Assembly: GCA_020634245.1 (NCBI GenBank)
Contig: JACKCC010000010.1
Coordinates: 186,001 to 250,000, forward strand
Length of the DNA stretch: 64,000 bases
Direction of reading: 5' to 3'
Source of the DNA: Ardenticatenaceae bacterium
GTDB lineage: Bacteria; Chloroflexota; Anaerolineae; Promineifilales; Promineifilaceae
This document shows, piece after piece, positions 41,877-50,220 of the stretch. How positions within the stretch are numbered: position 1 is the stretch's first letter; the number at the start of each line of letters is the position of its first letter. The translations under genes and the position numbers were made by a program. Under the pieces are notes generated by a model. It was not told the origin of the DNA and searched no databases. It worked only from the letters and a program-made list of their open reading frames with translations.

Positions 41877-42227
41877 TTACAGCAGTTCCTGGGTTAAAAA
41901 CCAGCTGCCAGAACGGTCGTCAGAATCTTTGGGGGCGCGGTCGTAGTAAATTTCAAAGGTACGGCCGTCCATCACCCGCACCCGAAAATACGTCCGGCCC
42001 ACACCCCACGATCCGCGCTGTTCAGCCACCTGCAAATGGGCCGGCTGCATGTTTTGGGCCATCCGCCCCCGCCGCCGGTAATCGCGCCATTCGTCTAAAA
42101 CGGCCGTTACCACCACTAACTCCCCACGCCAGACAATCCGATCCGGACAGTCCGGCTTCTTGGAAAATTGCGGCGGGCTGTCAAATTCAACCGTAATTGG
42201 TTCGCCGATAAAATGGGATTTTGTCAT
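41877..42227 (-). CDS. DUF6504-like small protein
   Basis: A 116-residue protein with IGEPITVEF, P..I.WRGE..VV..VLDEWRDYRRRG and TYFRVRVMDGRTFEIYYDR motifs of the DUF6504 type. It starts 22 bases after the radical SAM gene stop and is probably co-transcribed. The repeated partnership with DNA repair enzymes in other genomes suggests a nucleic-acid role, but none is shown here. Confidence 0.75.
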   Translation of the reverse strand: MTKSHFIGEPITVEFDSPPQFSKKPDCPDRIVWRGELVVVTAVLDEWRDYRRRGRMAQNMQPAHLQVAEQRGSWGVGRTYFRVRVMDGRTFEIYYDRAPKDSDDRSGSWFLTQELL

Positions 42228-42248
42228 AGCGAGTATACGAGTGGCGAG

Positions 42249-43469
42249 TTACAAAAGTGGTAGTTGGTAGGTTGGGCGTTTGCCATCCAGTAAAACAAAG
42301 GGTTTAAGGCGCTTGGTTGCTACGCCGATGGCCTGTAAATCGCCCACTTCACGCAGTTTGCCGCGCCGCCGCGCCGCCAGAATCGCCGCCGCCCCCTTAG
42401 GCCCAATGCCGGGAATCCGCAGCAGTTCCTCCCGCTCGGCCCGATTGACCTCGACGGGCGAGTCGCGCAGCGCCACCTGCGCCCAGGCTAATTTAGGGTC
42501 GGTGTCCAGCGGCAAATTTCCGGCTTCAGTAAAAGGCATATCTTCCAAATCAAAGCCGTAGTCGCGGAATAAAAATGAGGCCTGGTACAGCCGGTTTTGC
42601 CGCAGGGGATTTTCGGCCAGTGTATTCTCCAGTGGCGTATCCAGCACCGGATTGAACGCCATGAAATAGGTACGGGCCAGTTTGAGATGTTTGTACAAAT
42701 ATTCAGAGGTGCTCAACAGTTCCAAATCGCTCTCACCCACGGCCCCGACGACAAATTGGGTAGTGGTGGACGGCCAACGGCCGTTCCAACTCGATTCGGG
42801 TGTTTCTGTCTGGCGGATTTCCTCAACCCATTGTAACGGCCGTAACAATTCCTCAAAAAACACCTTCTTGGGAGCCAGATCAGCCAGACGGCGGTCATTA
42901 GGCGCTTCCAGATTCACCGAAAGACGGCTGGCCAACTCCATCGAACGCCGCACCTGGTCCTTCTCCGAACCAGGCATAATTTTGAGATGTAAGTAGCCGC
43001 GGAATTTGTGCTTGTGGCGCAGAATATCGGCCGTCTCAATCAACTTATCCTGCGTTTTCACCCCGCCGCCAATAATCCCGGAACTCAAGAAAATCCCTTC
43101 TACCACACCAGCCCGGTACATCGTCATAAACGTTTGCGCCATTTCTTCCGGCTTAAAATTGATGCGGCGATAATTGCGGCCGGCCCGAAACGGGCAATAA
43201 TTACAATTGCGCTCGCAGGCCGTCGTCAACATTGTTTTCAACAGAGGAATGGTTTTGCCGCCGGGCATGACAGCGTTATGAACCACCGGAGCCGGGTTTT
43301 TGAGTGCTTCCTCCTGGGAAGTAATAACCTGGCCGCAGGGAGCCAGACGCGGCGGAATGGGCGACACTTCTTCCGCCGGTTCTAAATACATAAATTCCGA
43401 CACTTCCTTGAGTTTAGCGAGATTTTCCATTTCTAAATTATAGAACATTCGTTCCATCTCGTCAATCAT
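42249..43469 (-). CDS. Radical SAM protein with C-terminal helix-hairpin-helix (putative DNA modification/repair)
   Basis: A 406-residue protein from the ATG at 43469 (AGGA seven bases upstream; ATG at 43430 is possible). The [4Fe-4S] motif is CERNCNYC (C-x3-C-x2-C), followed by GIFLSSGI and LEAPNDRRL barrel motifs. The last ~70 residues are an HhH DNA-binding module (LLRIPGIGPKGAAAILAARR, LGV.TKRLKPF). This matches the putative DNA modification/repair radical SAM family distantly related to spore photoproduct lyase. Partner of the DUF6504 gene. Confidence 0.88.
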   Translation of the reverse strand: MIDEMERMFYNLEMENLAKLKEVSEFMYLEPAEEVSPIPPRLAPCGQVITSQEEALKNPAPVVHNAVMPGGKTIPLLKTMLTTACERNCNYCPFRAGRNYRRINFKPEEMAQTFMTMYRAGVVEGIFLSSGIIGGGVKTQDKLIETADILRHKHKFRGYLHLKIMPGSEKDQVRRSMELASRLSVNLEAPNDRRLADLAPKKVFFEELLRPLQWVEEIRQTETPESSWNGRWPSTTTQFVVGAVGESDLELLSTSEYLYKHLKLARTYFMAFNPVLDTPLENTLAENPLRQNRLYQASFLFRDYGFDLEDMPFTEAGNLPLDTDPKLAWAQVALRDSPVEVNRAEREELLRIPGIGPKGAAAILAARRRGKLREVGDLQAIGVATKRLKPFVLLDGKRPTYQLPLL

Positions 43470-43746
43470 GCTATTTCCTGATACAATGTCGTCCAGAGAA
43501 AAAGGTAAGGAGCGGTTCCCACAACCGTCCGCACAATACTGTATCATCGGGGCAAGTCACTTGAATATCGGATTTTTCATTCTAGTTTTAGGGGCAGTAT
43601 TTACGATCCTGAGTACAATCCTGACTCTGACTGCGTGTATGCTGTCTTCCCGCATCAGCCAAACAGAAGAATTTGTTGAATTATTGGTTCATGCCGTCAA
43701 TCAACAAATGACAACCACTTTGCGTATGGATGATCAGGTTGAATAA
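43468..43746 (+). CDS. Possible small single-TM protein
   Basis: An open frame of up to 92 residues divergent from the radical SAM gene. The first ~30 residues overlap that gene's leader and look non-coding; a TTG at ~43,560 would give a ~62-residue protein with one TM (IGFFILVLGAVFTILSTIL) and a polar tail. It overlaps the end of the convergent isomerase gene by 13 bases. I do not recognise it; it may be real. Confidence 0.35.
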   Translation: MLFPDTMSSREKGKERFPQPSAQYCIIGASHLNIGFFILVLGAVFTILSTILTLTACMLSSRISQTEEFVELLVHAVNQQMTTTLRMDDQVE

Positions 43747-44183
43747 GCAGCTTCAATTGCCTCAACCTGCATCATGCAACTGTTGTCCACTTCGTTAGGC
43801 TGGTAAGCTGTGCCAAACCAGCGCTCCAAAATTTCCAACGCCTCCACTTCTGAAGTCCGCCGAATCGACAAACAAAGAATGTTAGCATTATTCCACAGCC
43901 GAGCGCAGCGGGCTGTTTCGGCGTCATCGCACAACGCAGCCCGGATGCCGGGAACTTTATTAGCCGCCAAGCTGACGCCTGTTCCCGTCCAGCAAAACAA
44001 AATCCCTTCATCAGCCTGACCCGAAACCACTGCCTCGGCAACTTGCCGCGCAACCTGTGGCCAATATTCCTTTTGACCGGTCAGCGGGCCATAAAGCGCT
44101 ACATCATGACCGCGTTTTTGCACTTCAGCCACGACAACATCGGTTAAATGGGTATGTTCATCGGAACCAATGGCTATTTTCAT
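43734..44183 (-). CDS. RpiB/LacA/LacB family sugar-phosphate isomerase
   Basis: A 149-residue protein from the ATG at 44183 (GGAGG five bases upstream). MKIAIGSDEH, the anion-binding GTGVSLAANKVPGIRAA and the Cys of GILFCWTGTG are the RpiB-family active-site features; H/R positions in CARLWNNANILCLSIRR are also typical. Probably ribose-5-phosphate or allose-6-phosphate isomerase, linking to the pentose phosphate pathway. Length normal. Confidence 0.88.
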   Translation of the reverse strand: MKIAIGSDEHTHLTDVVVAEVQKRGHDVALYGPLTGQKEYWPQVARQVAEAVVSGQADEGILFCWTGTGVSLAANKVPGIRAALCDDAETARCARLWNNANILCLSIRRTSEVEALEILERWFGTAYQPNEVDNSCMMQVEAIEAAYST

Positions 44184-44200
44184 GATTACCTCCACATAAG

Positions 44201-44235
44201 CACAAATCGAATTTCTGGCAGAAATCCGATTTGTG
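44201..44235 (-). promoter_or_regulatory. Leader hairpin before the RpiB-type gene
   Basis: CACAAATCGAATTTC and GAAATCCGATTTGTG match at 14 of 15 positions around a five-base loop, ~18 bases upstream of the start. Could be an operator or an attenuating leader, or the terminator of the SPFH gene transcript coming from the right. Confidence 0.5.
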
Positions 44236-44267
44236 AATTGTGATGCAATTGTACGCGAAGATGGGAA

Positions 44268-45164
44268 TCAGGACACTACAGCCGCATCCGGGGGCATCAT
44301 ACCGGTGAAGATAGGGTTGGCCTGGCGACGGCCGTTCCGCGCTGCCGGCGGGGTGGGGGGTACATATTGGGCCGGATGATAAAGCAGCGTCACACCATTC
44401 TCGCCCAGCTTATAAATCCGCTCCAGTTCCAGCAGCCGCTGCACGTCGGCTTCCGAAAACTGGCTGATGACCTGGTGCAGCCGGGCCAGCGACTGCGCTT
44501 CATGCTCGGTGCGCACCTGCTGCTCGTATGCTTCGGCCAGCGCCGTACGTACCCGGGACGGCATGGTCACCGGTCCCAGCATCACCCGCGACACTTCAAA
44601 ACCCATATCGGCCAGACGCGCCGCCGCCAACTGGCGTACTTCCCGTTCCAGCCGCTTGATCATTCCCGGTTCGTTTAGTGCTTCCACCGGATAATCGCCA
44701 ATGACGTGACGGATGCAGTTGTTGACGTGGCCGCGAGCGATGGTAGCCGCTTTGAACGGCAGGGAACGAGCCAGCTTGGGCCGATTGTCGGCCGGAATGC
44801 GAAACGGATTTAGTTTGTAGGAAAGCTGCCAATCAATCGTCAGCGGAATGCCGCCTGTGGTTTCGGCGTCGGCACACTGGCCGGTGACAGCTGCCGAGGC
44901 AGTGGAGATGCTTTCGCCTAATTTTTCGGCCAGAGGCATGATCCAGTGGCGGCCGGGAGCCAGGAAGCGGGCAAATGATTGGCTGTCGGTGTGGTAGACA
45001 ACGGCCGTTTCCAATTCCGGCACATTCACGTACACCCAGCGGCGCACAGCCCACACAGCGAATAAGGAGAGGGAGAGTACGGCCGTTACCGCTCCTACAG
45101 CGCCACCCCAAATAAGGCCAGCCGCCCCAAAAATCATCATTAAGGGCAAGAATGTTTTGAACAT
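44268..45164 (-). CDS. SPFH/Band 7 domain membrane protein
   Basis: A 298-residue protein from the ATG at 45164 (GGAGGA eight bases upstream). Two closely spaced TM segments (about 4-20 and 22-40) are followed by an SPFH core (VPELETAVVYHTDSQSF, FLAPGRHWIMP, LTIDWQLSYKLNP, LADMGFEVSRVMLGPVTMP) and a short coiled coil (AYEQQVRTEHEAQSLARLHQ), ending in a disordered Pro/Arg tail. SPFH proteins scaffold membrane microdomains. A consensus promoter with twin operators lies directly upstream. Confidence 0.85.
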   Translation of the reverse strand: MFKTFLPLMMIFGAAGLIWGGAVGAVTAVLSLSLFAVWAVRRWVYVNVPELETAVVYHTDSQSFARFLAPGRHWIMPLAEKLGESISTASAAVTGQCADAETTGGIPLTIDWQLSYKLNPFRIPADNRPKLARSLPFKAATIARGHVNNCIRHVIGDYPVEALNEPGMIKRLEREVRQLAAARLADMGFEVSRVMLGPVTMPSRVRTALAEAYEQQVRTEHEAQSLARLHQVISQFSEADVQRLLELERIYKLGENGVTLLYHPAQYVPPTPPAARNGRRQANPIFTGMMPPDAAVVS

Positions 45165-45189
45165 GGATCGGTCCTCCAAATTAATAATT

Positions 45190-45206
45190 AGTGTATAACA
45201 AACACT
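45190..45206 (-). promoter_or_regulatory. Operator O2: AGTGT-N7-ACACT
   Basis: A 17-bp inverted repeat just downstream of the -10 box of the SPFH promoter. Same pattern as O1, 32 bases away centre to centre (about three helical turns). Confidence 0.6.
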
Positions 45207-45216
45207 TATACTCAGC

Positions 45217-45245
45217 ATTATAGTGTCACATCTACACTTTGTCAA
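45217..45245 (-). promoter_or_regulatory. Consensus sigma70 promoter TTGACA-N17-TATAAT
   Basis: On the minus strand TTGACA (45245-45240) and TATAAT (45222-45217) are separated by exactly 17 bases. Transcription would start near 45,210, giving a ~45-base leader to the SPFH gene. A perfect promoter usually requires repression, consistent with the overlapping operators. Confidence 0.88.
45222..45238 (-). promoter_or_regulatory. Operator O1: AGTGT-N7-ACACT within the promoter spacer
   Basis: A 17-bp inverted repeat filling the space between -35 and -10. Together with O2 it would let a dimeric repressor occlude RNA polymerase. The cognate regulator is not encoded next door. Confidence 0.6.
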
Positions 45246-45282
45246 GAGGCAAATTCGGAATGCATGAAGTGCCAGGCACTTA

Positions 45283-48200
45283 TCAAAACAATTCGGGTAA
45301 AAAATCGGGAAAGTCGGCGGTACGGCCGTTTTCTTGAGCTAGCTGATATCGATCGGCTGGTAGGTAGGAAACTGCCGCTTGTAAAACCGTTTCCGCAGTC
45401 TGGAGTGCTTCGGGAACGGCCGCATCGTGCCCGATCACAAAAGTGGCCATCTGTACCGCCTGCGTCAATCGTCCCCGCCGTTGGAACAAATCGGCCAGAA
45501 AAGCCAGCGCGTTGAGGGCAAAGGGCGTCATCTGCGACATATACGCTTCGCGCAGCGCCTCGACCAAAACTGTCTCGGCCTGAACTAAATCGTCCAACGC
45601 CAGCGCCGCCTGACCCCATTCCAGCAAGCGGCTGACCAGATAAAGCTGATTGCCCGCCTGACGCTGCATGGTCACACTCTCGGCAAAGAAACGATGGGCT
45701 TGATCCCGCTGACCGCGTTGTTGGGCGGCGCTGCCCAGAATGGCCAGCGCATTGGCGATGTGAACTTTGTGGCCGGTTTGCTGGAACAAATCCAGCGCCT
45801 GCTGGCCAAAACCGGTAGCATCCTCAAATCGTTTTTCTTGCGAAGCCACTTTGGCCAGGCTGATTAGACTGGCGCCCATTTGCTCGGCATTGTTCAACTG
45901 TTGGGCAATATGATAAGCACGCTTCGCATAGGACTGAGAAGAAACCAGATCACCCAGCATCAGCCGGGCCTCGGCCAGATTACCCAGGCAGACGGTCTGG
46001 CCCCACCGGGAACCGCCTTCTTCGTAGGCGGCTACGGCCGTTTCCCAATCGGCGCACGCCTGCTCAAACTGGCCCAAACCAAAGCGGCCTGCACCCAGAT
46101 AGACGTGAGAGTGGGCATAGGCAATGTGCGGCCTGACGGCAGCCAGAATCTCGATGGATTCCTTGCTTTCGGCTACGGAGCGCTCGTAATTGCCCAAACG
46201 AAAATCAACGCCGCCCAGCAAACCCAGCGACCGGCCCCTGGCCAGGACCGCTTCGGCTTCGTCAAAACCGGCCAATGCCCGTACAGCGTGTTCGGCCATC
46301 GCGCGCTCATCACGGTACAATCCCAGCAGATCGAAGGCTTGCATGACGGTGTCGGCCATCTGGTTAAGCAAGGCCGCTGCCCGATTTTCGGCTGCCCAAT
46401 GCCACGCCTGGCGGACGTTGTCCTGTTCCGGCGCAAGGCGGGCCGTGCCCACTTCCGGCTGTGCTCCCAGCAGATACGATTCGAGTTCCTGGCAGAAACG
46501 GCCGTAATACCCGGCATGACAGCGACGGGTTTGAGTTTCCAGTTCGGGATTAGCAGCCAATTTTTCGGCGGCAAACTGAATGAGAAGCGGATGACGGCGG
46601 TAACGGCCGTCTTCATCCAGTCGCATGAACGATTTGTCCACCAGCGCCGCCATGATGGGCATGGAAGCATTGGCCACCGCCTGGGCTGCCTGGCGGGAAA
46701 AGCCGCCACGAAACACCGACAACTGCTGCACGGCCATCTGCTCCTGCTCGCTCAGCATCTGCCAAGAGGTATCGAAAACGGCGCGCAGGCTGCGGTGACG
46801 GTCGGGCAGATCGCGCACGGCCGTTGCCAAAAAGTCCAGCCCGCGCTCAATTTCGGCCACAATCTCAGGCAAAGTCAGCGTCCGAATCCAGGTGGCGGCC
46901 AGTTCCAGCGCCAGCGGCAGCCCATCGACTAAGTGACAGAGTTGGATGACGGCCGTTTCCTGTCCATCCAGCTTAAAATCGGCCCGCAGCCGTTGGGCGC
47001 GATTGGCAAAAAGCTGGATGGCGGGGAAATCCATCATCCGTAATTCGTCGTCCGTCACACGAGTAGGATAGGGTAGGCCGCGTAGCTCCAGGAGCTGTTC
47101 AGCCTGCGTATTCAACCGTTCGCGCGAAGTGGCCAGCAGTTTGATGTCGGGCGCCTGGGCCAGCAGTTGGCTGATGAATTCCAGCCCAGTTGTACGCAGA
47201 AGATGCTCAAAATTGTCGAGGATGAGTAGCATTTCACGGCCGCGCAGGTAAACCAGCAGTTCGGATGGCGGATCGGCCGTGCCCGCGAAACTGTAGCCCA
47301 AAACTTCGGCGATGGCGGGCACGATGCTGACTGCATCTTGCAGCGGGGTTAAGGAGATGTACCAGACGCCATCCAGAAACTCGCCAACATAACCACGCGC
47401 CGCCTCTTGAGCCAGCCGGGTTTTACCCATGCCGCCGGGACCGATGAGGGTCAGGAGACGGCCGTCTCCATCCGCCAACCAATCCTCAATCCGAGCCAGT
47501 TCCGCTACGCGGCCGATGAAGGCATTGGCGGCGGCGGGGAGGTTGTGCAAGGGAACAGGGGGGCGGCGACCAGAGGTCGCAGGGAGCAAGGGGGAAATCT
47601 CCCCTGCTCTCTCGCTCCCCGCAACCTTTGGTTGCCGCTCCCCTGCCTGTATTTCTTCACAAAGCGCCGTCGTCGCCTCATCCGGTTCCACGCCTAATTC
47701 GTCGGCCAGAATCTGGCAGCACTGTTCGTATTGAGCCAGGGCCTGCGCTCGCTGATTATTTTGGGCATAGAGCTGAATGAGCAGGCGGTGGGCTTCTTCC
47801 AGCAGCGGGTCCAGCGCAGCGAGTTGACGGCCGTAACCGATCCCATCCTCGTACTGCCCGCGCTGCAAATGAAAAGCAGCCAGATCGGACAGGGCGTCCA
47901 GCATCATCTGGCGCAGTCGTTCCTGCTCCAGCAGCACCCAGGCTTCAAAATCAGCGGCGCTGCGCACATTAAACCCAGCCAAGAAGTCCCCTTGATAGAG
48001 GGAAACAGCCGCTGCTAATTGGGCCGCACTGGTCCGACTGAGTTTGCCGCTTTTTTGCTGCTGGTCACGCACTTCGCTAACGGCCTGCTCAAATTCGGCT
48101 ACATCCAATCGAAAATCGGCCGCCGCATTGAAAGCAACTGTTTGGCGGTCAGCCAGCAGATAATCATCTAGCTGTTTGCGCAAACTGGTAAGGACGACGC

Positions 48201-48402
48201 TGAGATTGGCCAGGGCGCGGGTCTGATCGTTTTCTGGCCACAGGAGGACGGCCAGGGATCCACGGGGGATGGGGCGCTGTTGGCAAACCAGGTAAATGAA
48301 CAATGCTTCGGCTTTACGGGAGGCAAATCCGGTGACGGCCGTGCCAGCCTGCTCAATCTGCGCTCCCCCCAGCAGCGAAATTTGCAGCGATTTTTGATTC
48401 AT
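45283..48402 (-). CDS. SARP-type transcriptional regulator: BTAD-NB-ARC-TPR
   Basis: A 1039-residue AfsR-like regulator. Residues 6-105: winged-helix DNA-binding domain (SLLGGAQIE, RKAEALFIYLV, RGSLAVLLWPE, LRKQLDDYLLA). Residues ~105-250: BTAD (YQGDFLAGFNV, EAHRLLIQLYA, LADELGVEPDEAT). Then NB-ARC: FIGRVAEL, Walker A LIGPGGMGKTRLA, LLILDNFEHLL, GLPLALELAATWI, a winged helix, and ~8 TPR-like helices to the end. A structured DNA repeat encodes the linker between BTAD and NB-ARC. Such proteins integrate a TPR-sensed signal and ATP binding to activate genes; target unknown. Confidence 0.9.
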   Translation of the reverse strand: MNQKSLQISLLGGAQIEQAGTAVTGFASRKAEALFIYLVCQQRPIPRGSLAVLLWPENDQTRALANLSVVLTSLRKQLDDYLLADRQTVAFNAAADFRLDVAEFEQAVSEVRDQQQKSGKLSRTSAAQLAAAVSLYQGDFLAGFNVRSAADFEAWVLLEQERLRQMMLDALSDLAAFHLQRGQYEDGIGYGRQLAALDPLLEEAHRLLIQLYAQNNQRAQALAQYEQCCQILADELGVEPDEATTALCEEIQAGERQPKVAGSERAGEISPLLPATSGRRPPVPLHNLPAAANAFIGRVAELARIEDWLADGDGRLLTLIGPGGMGKTRLAQEAARGYVGEFLDGVWYISLTPLQDAVSIVPAIAEVLGYSFAGTADPPSELLVYLRGREMLLILDNFEHLLRTTGLEFISQLLAQAPDIKLLATSRERLNTQAEQLLELRGLPYPTRVTDDELRMMDFPAIQLFANRAQRLRADFKLDGQETAVIQLCHLVDGLPLALELAATWIRTLTLPEIVAEIERGLDFLATAVRDLPDRHRSLRAVFDTSWQMLSEQEQMAVQQLSVFRGGFSRQAAQAVANASMPIMAALVDKSFMRLDEDGRYRRHPLLIQFAAEKLAANPELETQTRRCHAGYYGRFCQELESYLLGAQPEVGTARLAPEQDNVRQAWHWAAENRAAALLNQMADTVMQAFDLLGLYRDERAMAEHAVRALAGFDEAEAVLARGRSLGLLGGVDFRLGNYERSVAESKESIEILAAVRPHIAYAHSHVYLGAGRFGLGQFEQACADWETAVAAYEEGGSRWGQTVCLGNLAEARLMLGDLVSSQSYAKRAYHIAQQLNNAEQMGASLISLAKVASQEKRFEDATGFGQQALDLFQQTGHKVHIANALAILGSAAQQRGQRDQAHRFFAESVTMQRQAGNQLYLVSRLLEWGQAALALDDLVQAETVLVEALREAYMSQMTPFALNALAFLADLFQRRGRLTQAVQMATFVIGHDAAVPEALQTAETVLQAAVSYLPADRYQLAQENGRTADFPDFLPELF
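47548..47648. repeat. Structured repeat embedded in the SARP gene linker
   Basis: AGGGGGGCGGC / GCCGCTCCCCT-like outer arms enclose GCGACC-AGA-GGTCGC and GCAACC-TTT-GGTTGC hairpins and a central GGGAGC…GCTCCC pair. The encoded residues (GSERAGEISPLLPATSGRRP) form a linker outside conserved domains. Confidence 0.7.
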
Positions 48403-48528
48403 TTATCCAGCTAAAGAAAAAATAAAGAGTTTCTGAAGAGTTGTTTAGTATGATGACGCCAGTTCAAATAAAAACAGGACACATCCGCGAGCATTATAAC
48501 AAAAGTTGAACGGGAACAGGGAAAAATG

Positions 48529-48732
48529 ATGGCCAAACGAGAATATTTCGCCTATTTGCTGCGCCTCTGGCGGGAAAACCGTGATGGTTCCTGGCGGGCG
48601 TTGCTGGAAAACCCAAACGCGGAAGAAAAGGTTAGCTTTGGCAATCTGACTGAACTGATCGAATTTTTAGAGAACAAAACCGGTGAAGTCATCGAACAGA
48701 ACCGGCCAGGGGAAGCCGAAACAAAATCTTAA
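48529..48732 (+). CDS. Small conserved-looking protein (LLRLWRE…WRALLE type)
   Basis: A 67-residue protein with YFAYLLRLWRENRDGSWRAL and FGNLTELIEFLENKT, a short beta-alpha unit I associate with small Chloroflexota/cyanobacterial ORFs of unknown function. AGGGA precedes paired ATGs (48526/48529). It reads away from the SARP gene, so the SARP may regulate it together with the following membrane/redox genes. Confidence 0.65.
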   Translation: MAKREYFAYLLRLWRENRDGSWRALLENPNAEEKVSFGNLTELIEFLENKTGEVIEQNRPGEAETKS

Positions 48733-48760
48733 CCGTATTTTTTAGTTTTGGAGGTAAATG

Positions 48761-49174
48761 ATGCAAAACACATTCGCTCGTATTCACAAAGGATTAGCTC
48801 TGTTTATTGGTCTGGGCACCTGGGTGCAGATGTTTCTGGCCGGTATTTGGCACGCCGGGGTCGTGATGACGCCAGAGGCGCACGTTTTCTTTGGCCTGGC
48901 ATTGTTGTTGGGATCGCTGCTAGCTTTGATTGCCGCAGCCGCCGCCAAACTGCCTAAACCGGTTATCGGCCGTACCGCTGTGCTCTTCGTCTTGATTCTG
49001 GCCCAGCCATTCCTGATTGAAGCGCGGCGCAATGGTCTGCCCCTCGTCTCCGCCTTCCACACGCTGAATGCGGCCTTTGTGGGCATGACCGCCGGTGCGG
49101 TCCTGACCATGGCCCGTGGTGGGAAACAGGCAGAAGTAGAAGTAACGGCCGTTTCCGTCGCCACTGGTGACTAA
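48761..49174 (+). CDS. Four-TM membrane protein (DUF6220-like)
   Basis: A 137-residue protein from the second of two ATGs (GGAGG six bases upstream). Four hydrophobic helices (LALFIGLGTWVQMFLAGIW, FFGLALLLGSLLALIAAAAA, LFVLILAQPFLI, AFVGMTAGAVLTM) with His residues after TM1 (IWHAG) and in TM4 (SAFHTLNAA), reminiscent of small heme- or quinone-associated proteins. First gene of a rightward run with cupredoxin and cytochrome c. Confidence 0.65.
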   Translation: MQNTFARIHKGLALFIGLGTWVQMFLAGIWHAGVVMTPEAHVFFGLALLLGSLLALIAAAAAKLPKPVIGRTAVLFVLILAQPFLIEARRNGLPLVSAFHTLNAAFVGMTAGAVLTMARGGKQAEVEVTAVSVATGD

Positions 49175-49177
49175 AAA

Positions 49178-49250
49178 CGTAAAACGTAAAACGTGATGCG
49201 TGAAACGTGAATGAGTGTGTCACGTTTCACGTGTCACGTATCAAAATTAG
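49178..49250. repeat. Stuttering ACGTGAAACGTGA repeat with hairpin
   Basis: Variants of AACGTAAAACGTGATGCGTG lead into an inverted GTGAAACGTGA / TCACGTTTCAC pair. Similar words follow the aldo/keto reductase stop at ~41,290. Dispersed non-coding repeat. Confidence 0.7.
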
Positions 49251-49259
49251 GATTAGAAA

Positions 49260-49685
49260 ATGCAAGCGACAACCGTATCGGAAAAAACAAACCATCTTTT
49301 GACCCAACTGGGCATCGGGCTGGGCATTTTGCTGGCTGTCGGCTTATTCGTCGTCGCTATTGGACGGATGGGATTGTTGAACGGACTGCTCGGTAGGGAA
49401 ATCACTCAGCCCGGCGCCATTCATCTCACCGCCCAGGATATGCGCTTCGGTCAGACTGAAATCCATCTCAAGGTAGGCCAGACTGTCACCCTCACGCTGG
49501 ACAACAAAGACTTTTTCGGCCACAGCTTTGACGCCAACGACTTTGACGTTCACACGGTCATGCCGGCCAACAGCCAGGTCACGGCCAGCTTCACCGCTAC
49601 CCGGCCCGGCGTTTTCGACTTTTACTGCGGTGTTCCCGGCCATCAGAAGGCCGGTATGGTCGGCAAATTTATCGTGGAGCCGTAG
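49260..49685 (+). CDS. Membrane-anchored cupredoxin
   Basis: A 141-residue protein with one N-terminal TM (about 17-38) and a plastocyanin-like domain. Copper ligands are visible: H in FFGHSFD and C, H and M in FYCGVPGHQKAGM. Type I copper site, so a one-electron carrier outside the membrane. The neighbouring diheme cytochrome c supports a role in an electron-transfer chain. Confidence 0.88.
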   Translation: MQATTVSEKTNHLLTQLGIGLGILLAVGLFVVAIGRMGLLNGLLGREITQPGAIHLTAQDMRFGQTEIHLKVGQTVTLTLDNKDFFGHSFDANDFDVHTVMPANSQVTASFTATRPGVFDFYCGVPGHQKAGMVGKFIVEP

Positions 49686-49714
49686 AGCACAATAAACAAA
49701 GATAGGAGATGAAA

Positions 49715-50155
49715 ATGAACAAATTAAGATGGTGGTTTCGTATTATTGGTATTTTTTATCTGCTCCTGACCATGATGAATCTCTTCTTCCTATTCTTCAG
49801 CAATGGTCAAATGTTCGCAGACACTTTACCCGCCCCAATGAATATCGAACCGTTGGCAGTACGCGCCTTCATGGATGCCTGGATGGTGTTTGTTTTTGAA
49901 TTTGGCGTTCTCGGCGCAATGGCTCTGGTTGCATCGCGTAAGCCGGCCCAGAGTCGGATCATGGCCTGGGTCATTATTTTGGCGGAACTGTTTCGCGGGG
50001 TTGTAGCAGATGCCATTTGGATCGGGCGCGGCTATGCGGCTTCCAGCTACATCGGTTTTATCGTTATCCACGTAGTCATTATGGCAACGGGAGTATGGTT
50101 CTTGCGGCAGGTGCAGGTTGAAGCTGTATCTGCTCAGTTGGGAATGGCTGATTAG
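49715..50155 (+). CDS. BphX-like four-TM membrane protein
   Basis: A 146-residue protein (GGAG six bases before the ATG at 49715) with four TM helices: FRIIGIFYLLLTMMNLFFLF, a segment near 62-80, ARS..MAWVIILAELFRGVV and IGFIVIHVVIMATGVWF. The RIIGIFYLLL and ELFRGVVADAIWI motifs fit the BphX-like family of unknown function. Between cupredoxin and cytochrome genes. Confidence 0.65.
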   Translation: MNKLRWWFRIIGIFYLLLTMMNLFFLFFSNGQMFADTLPAPMNIEPLAVRAFMDAWMVFVFEFGVLGAMALVASRKPAQSRIMAWVIILAELFRGVVADAIWIGRGYAASSYIGFIVIHVVIMATGVWFLRQVQVEAVSAQLGMAD

Positions 50156-50220
50156 GATTATTTGTTGAGAAAAGTGTGTTCGGGTAACGGCCGTTACCCG
50201 ACAAAAAACAGGAGAAAAAC

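Noticed and set aside
45880..46932. 350-codon rightward frame opposite the SARP gene
   Set aside because: Antisense to the NB-ARC/TPR region of a well supported regulator; composition is that of a reverse-strand shadow.
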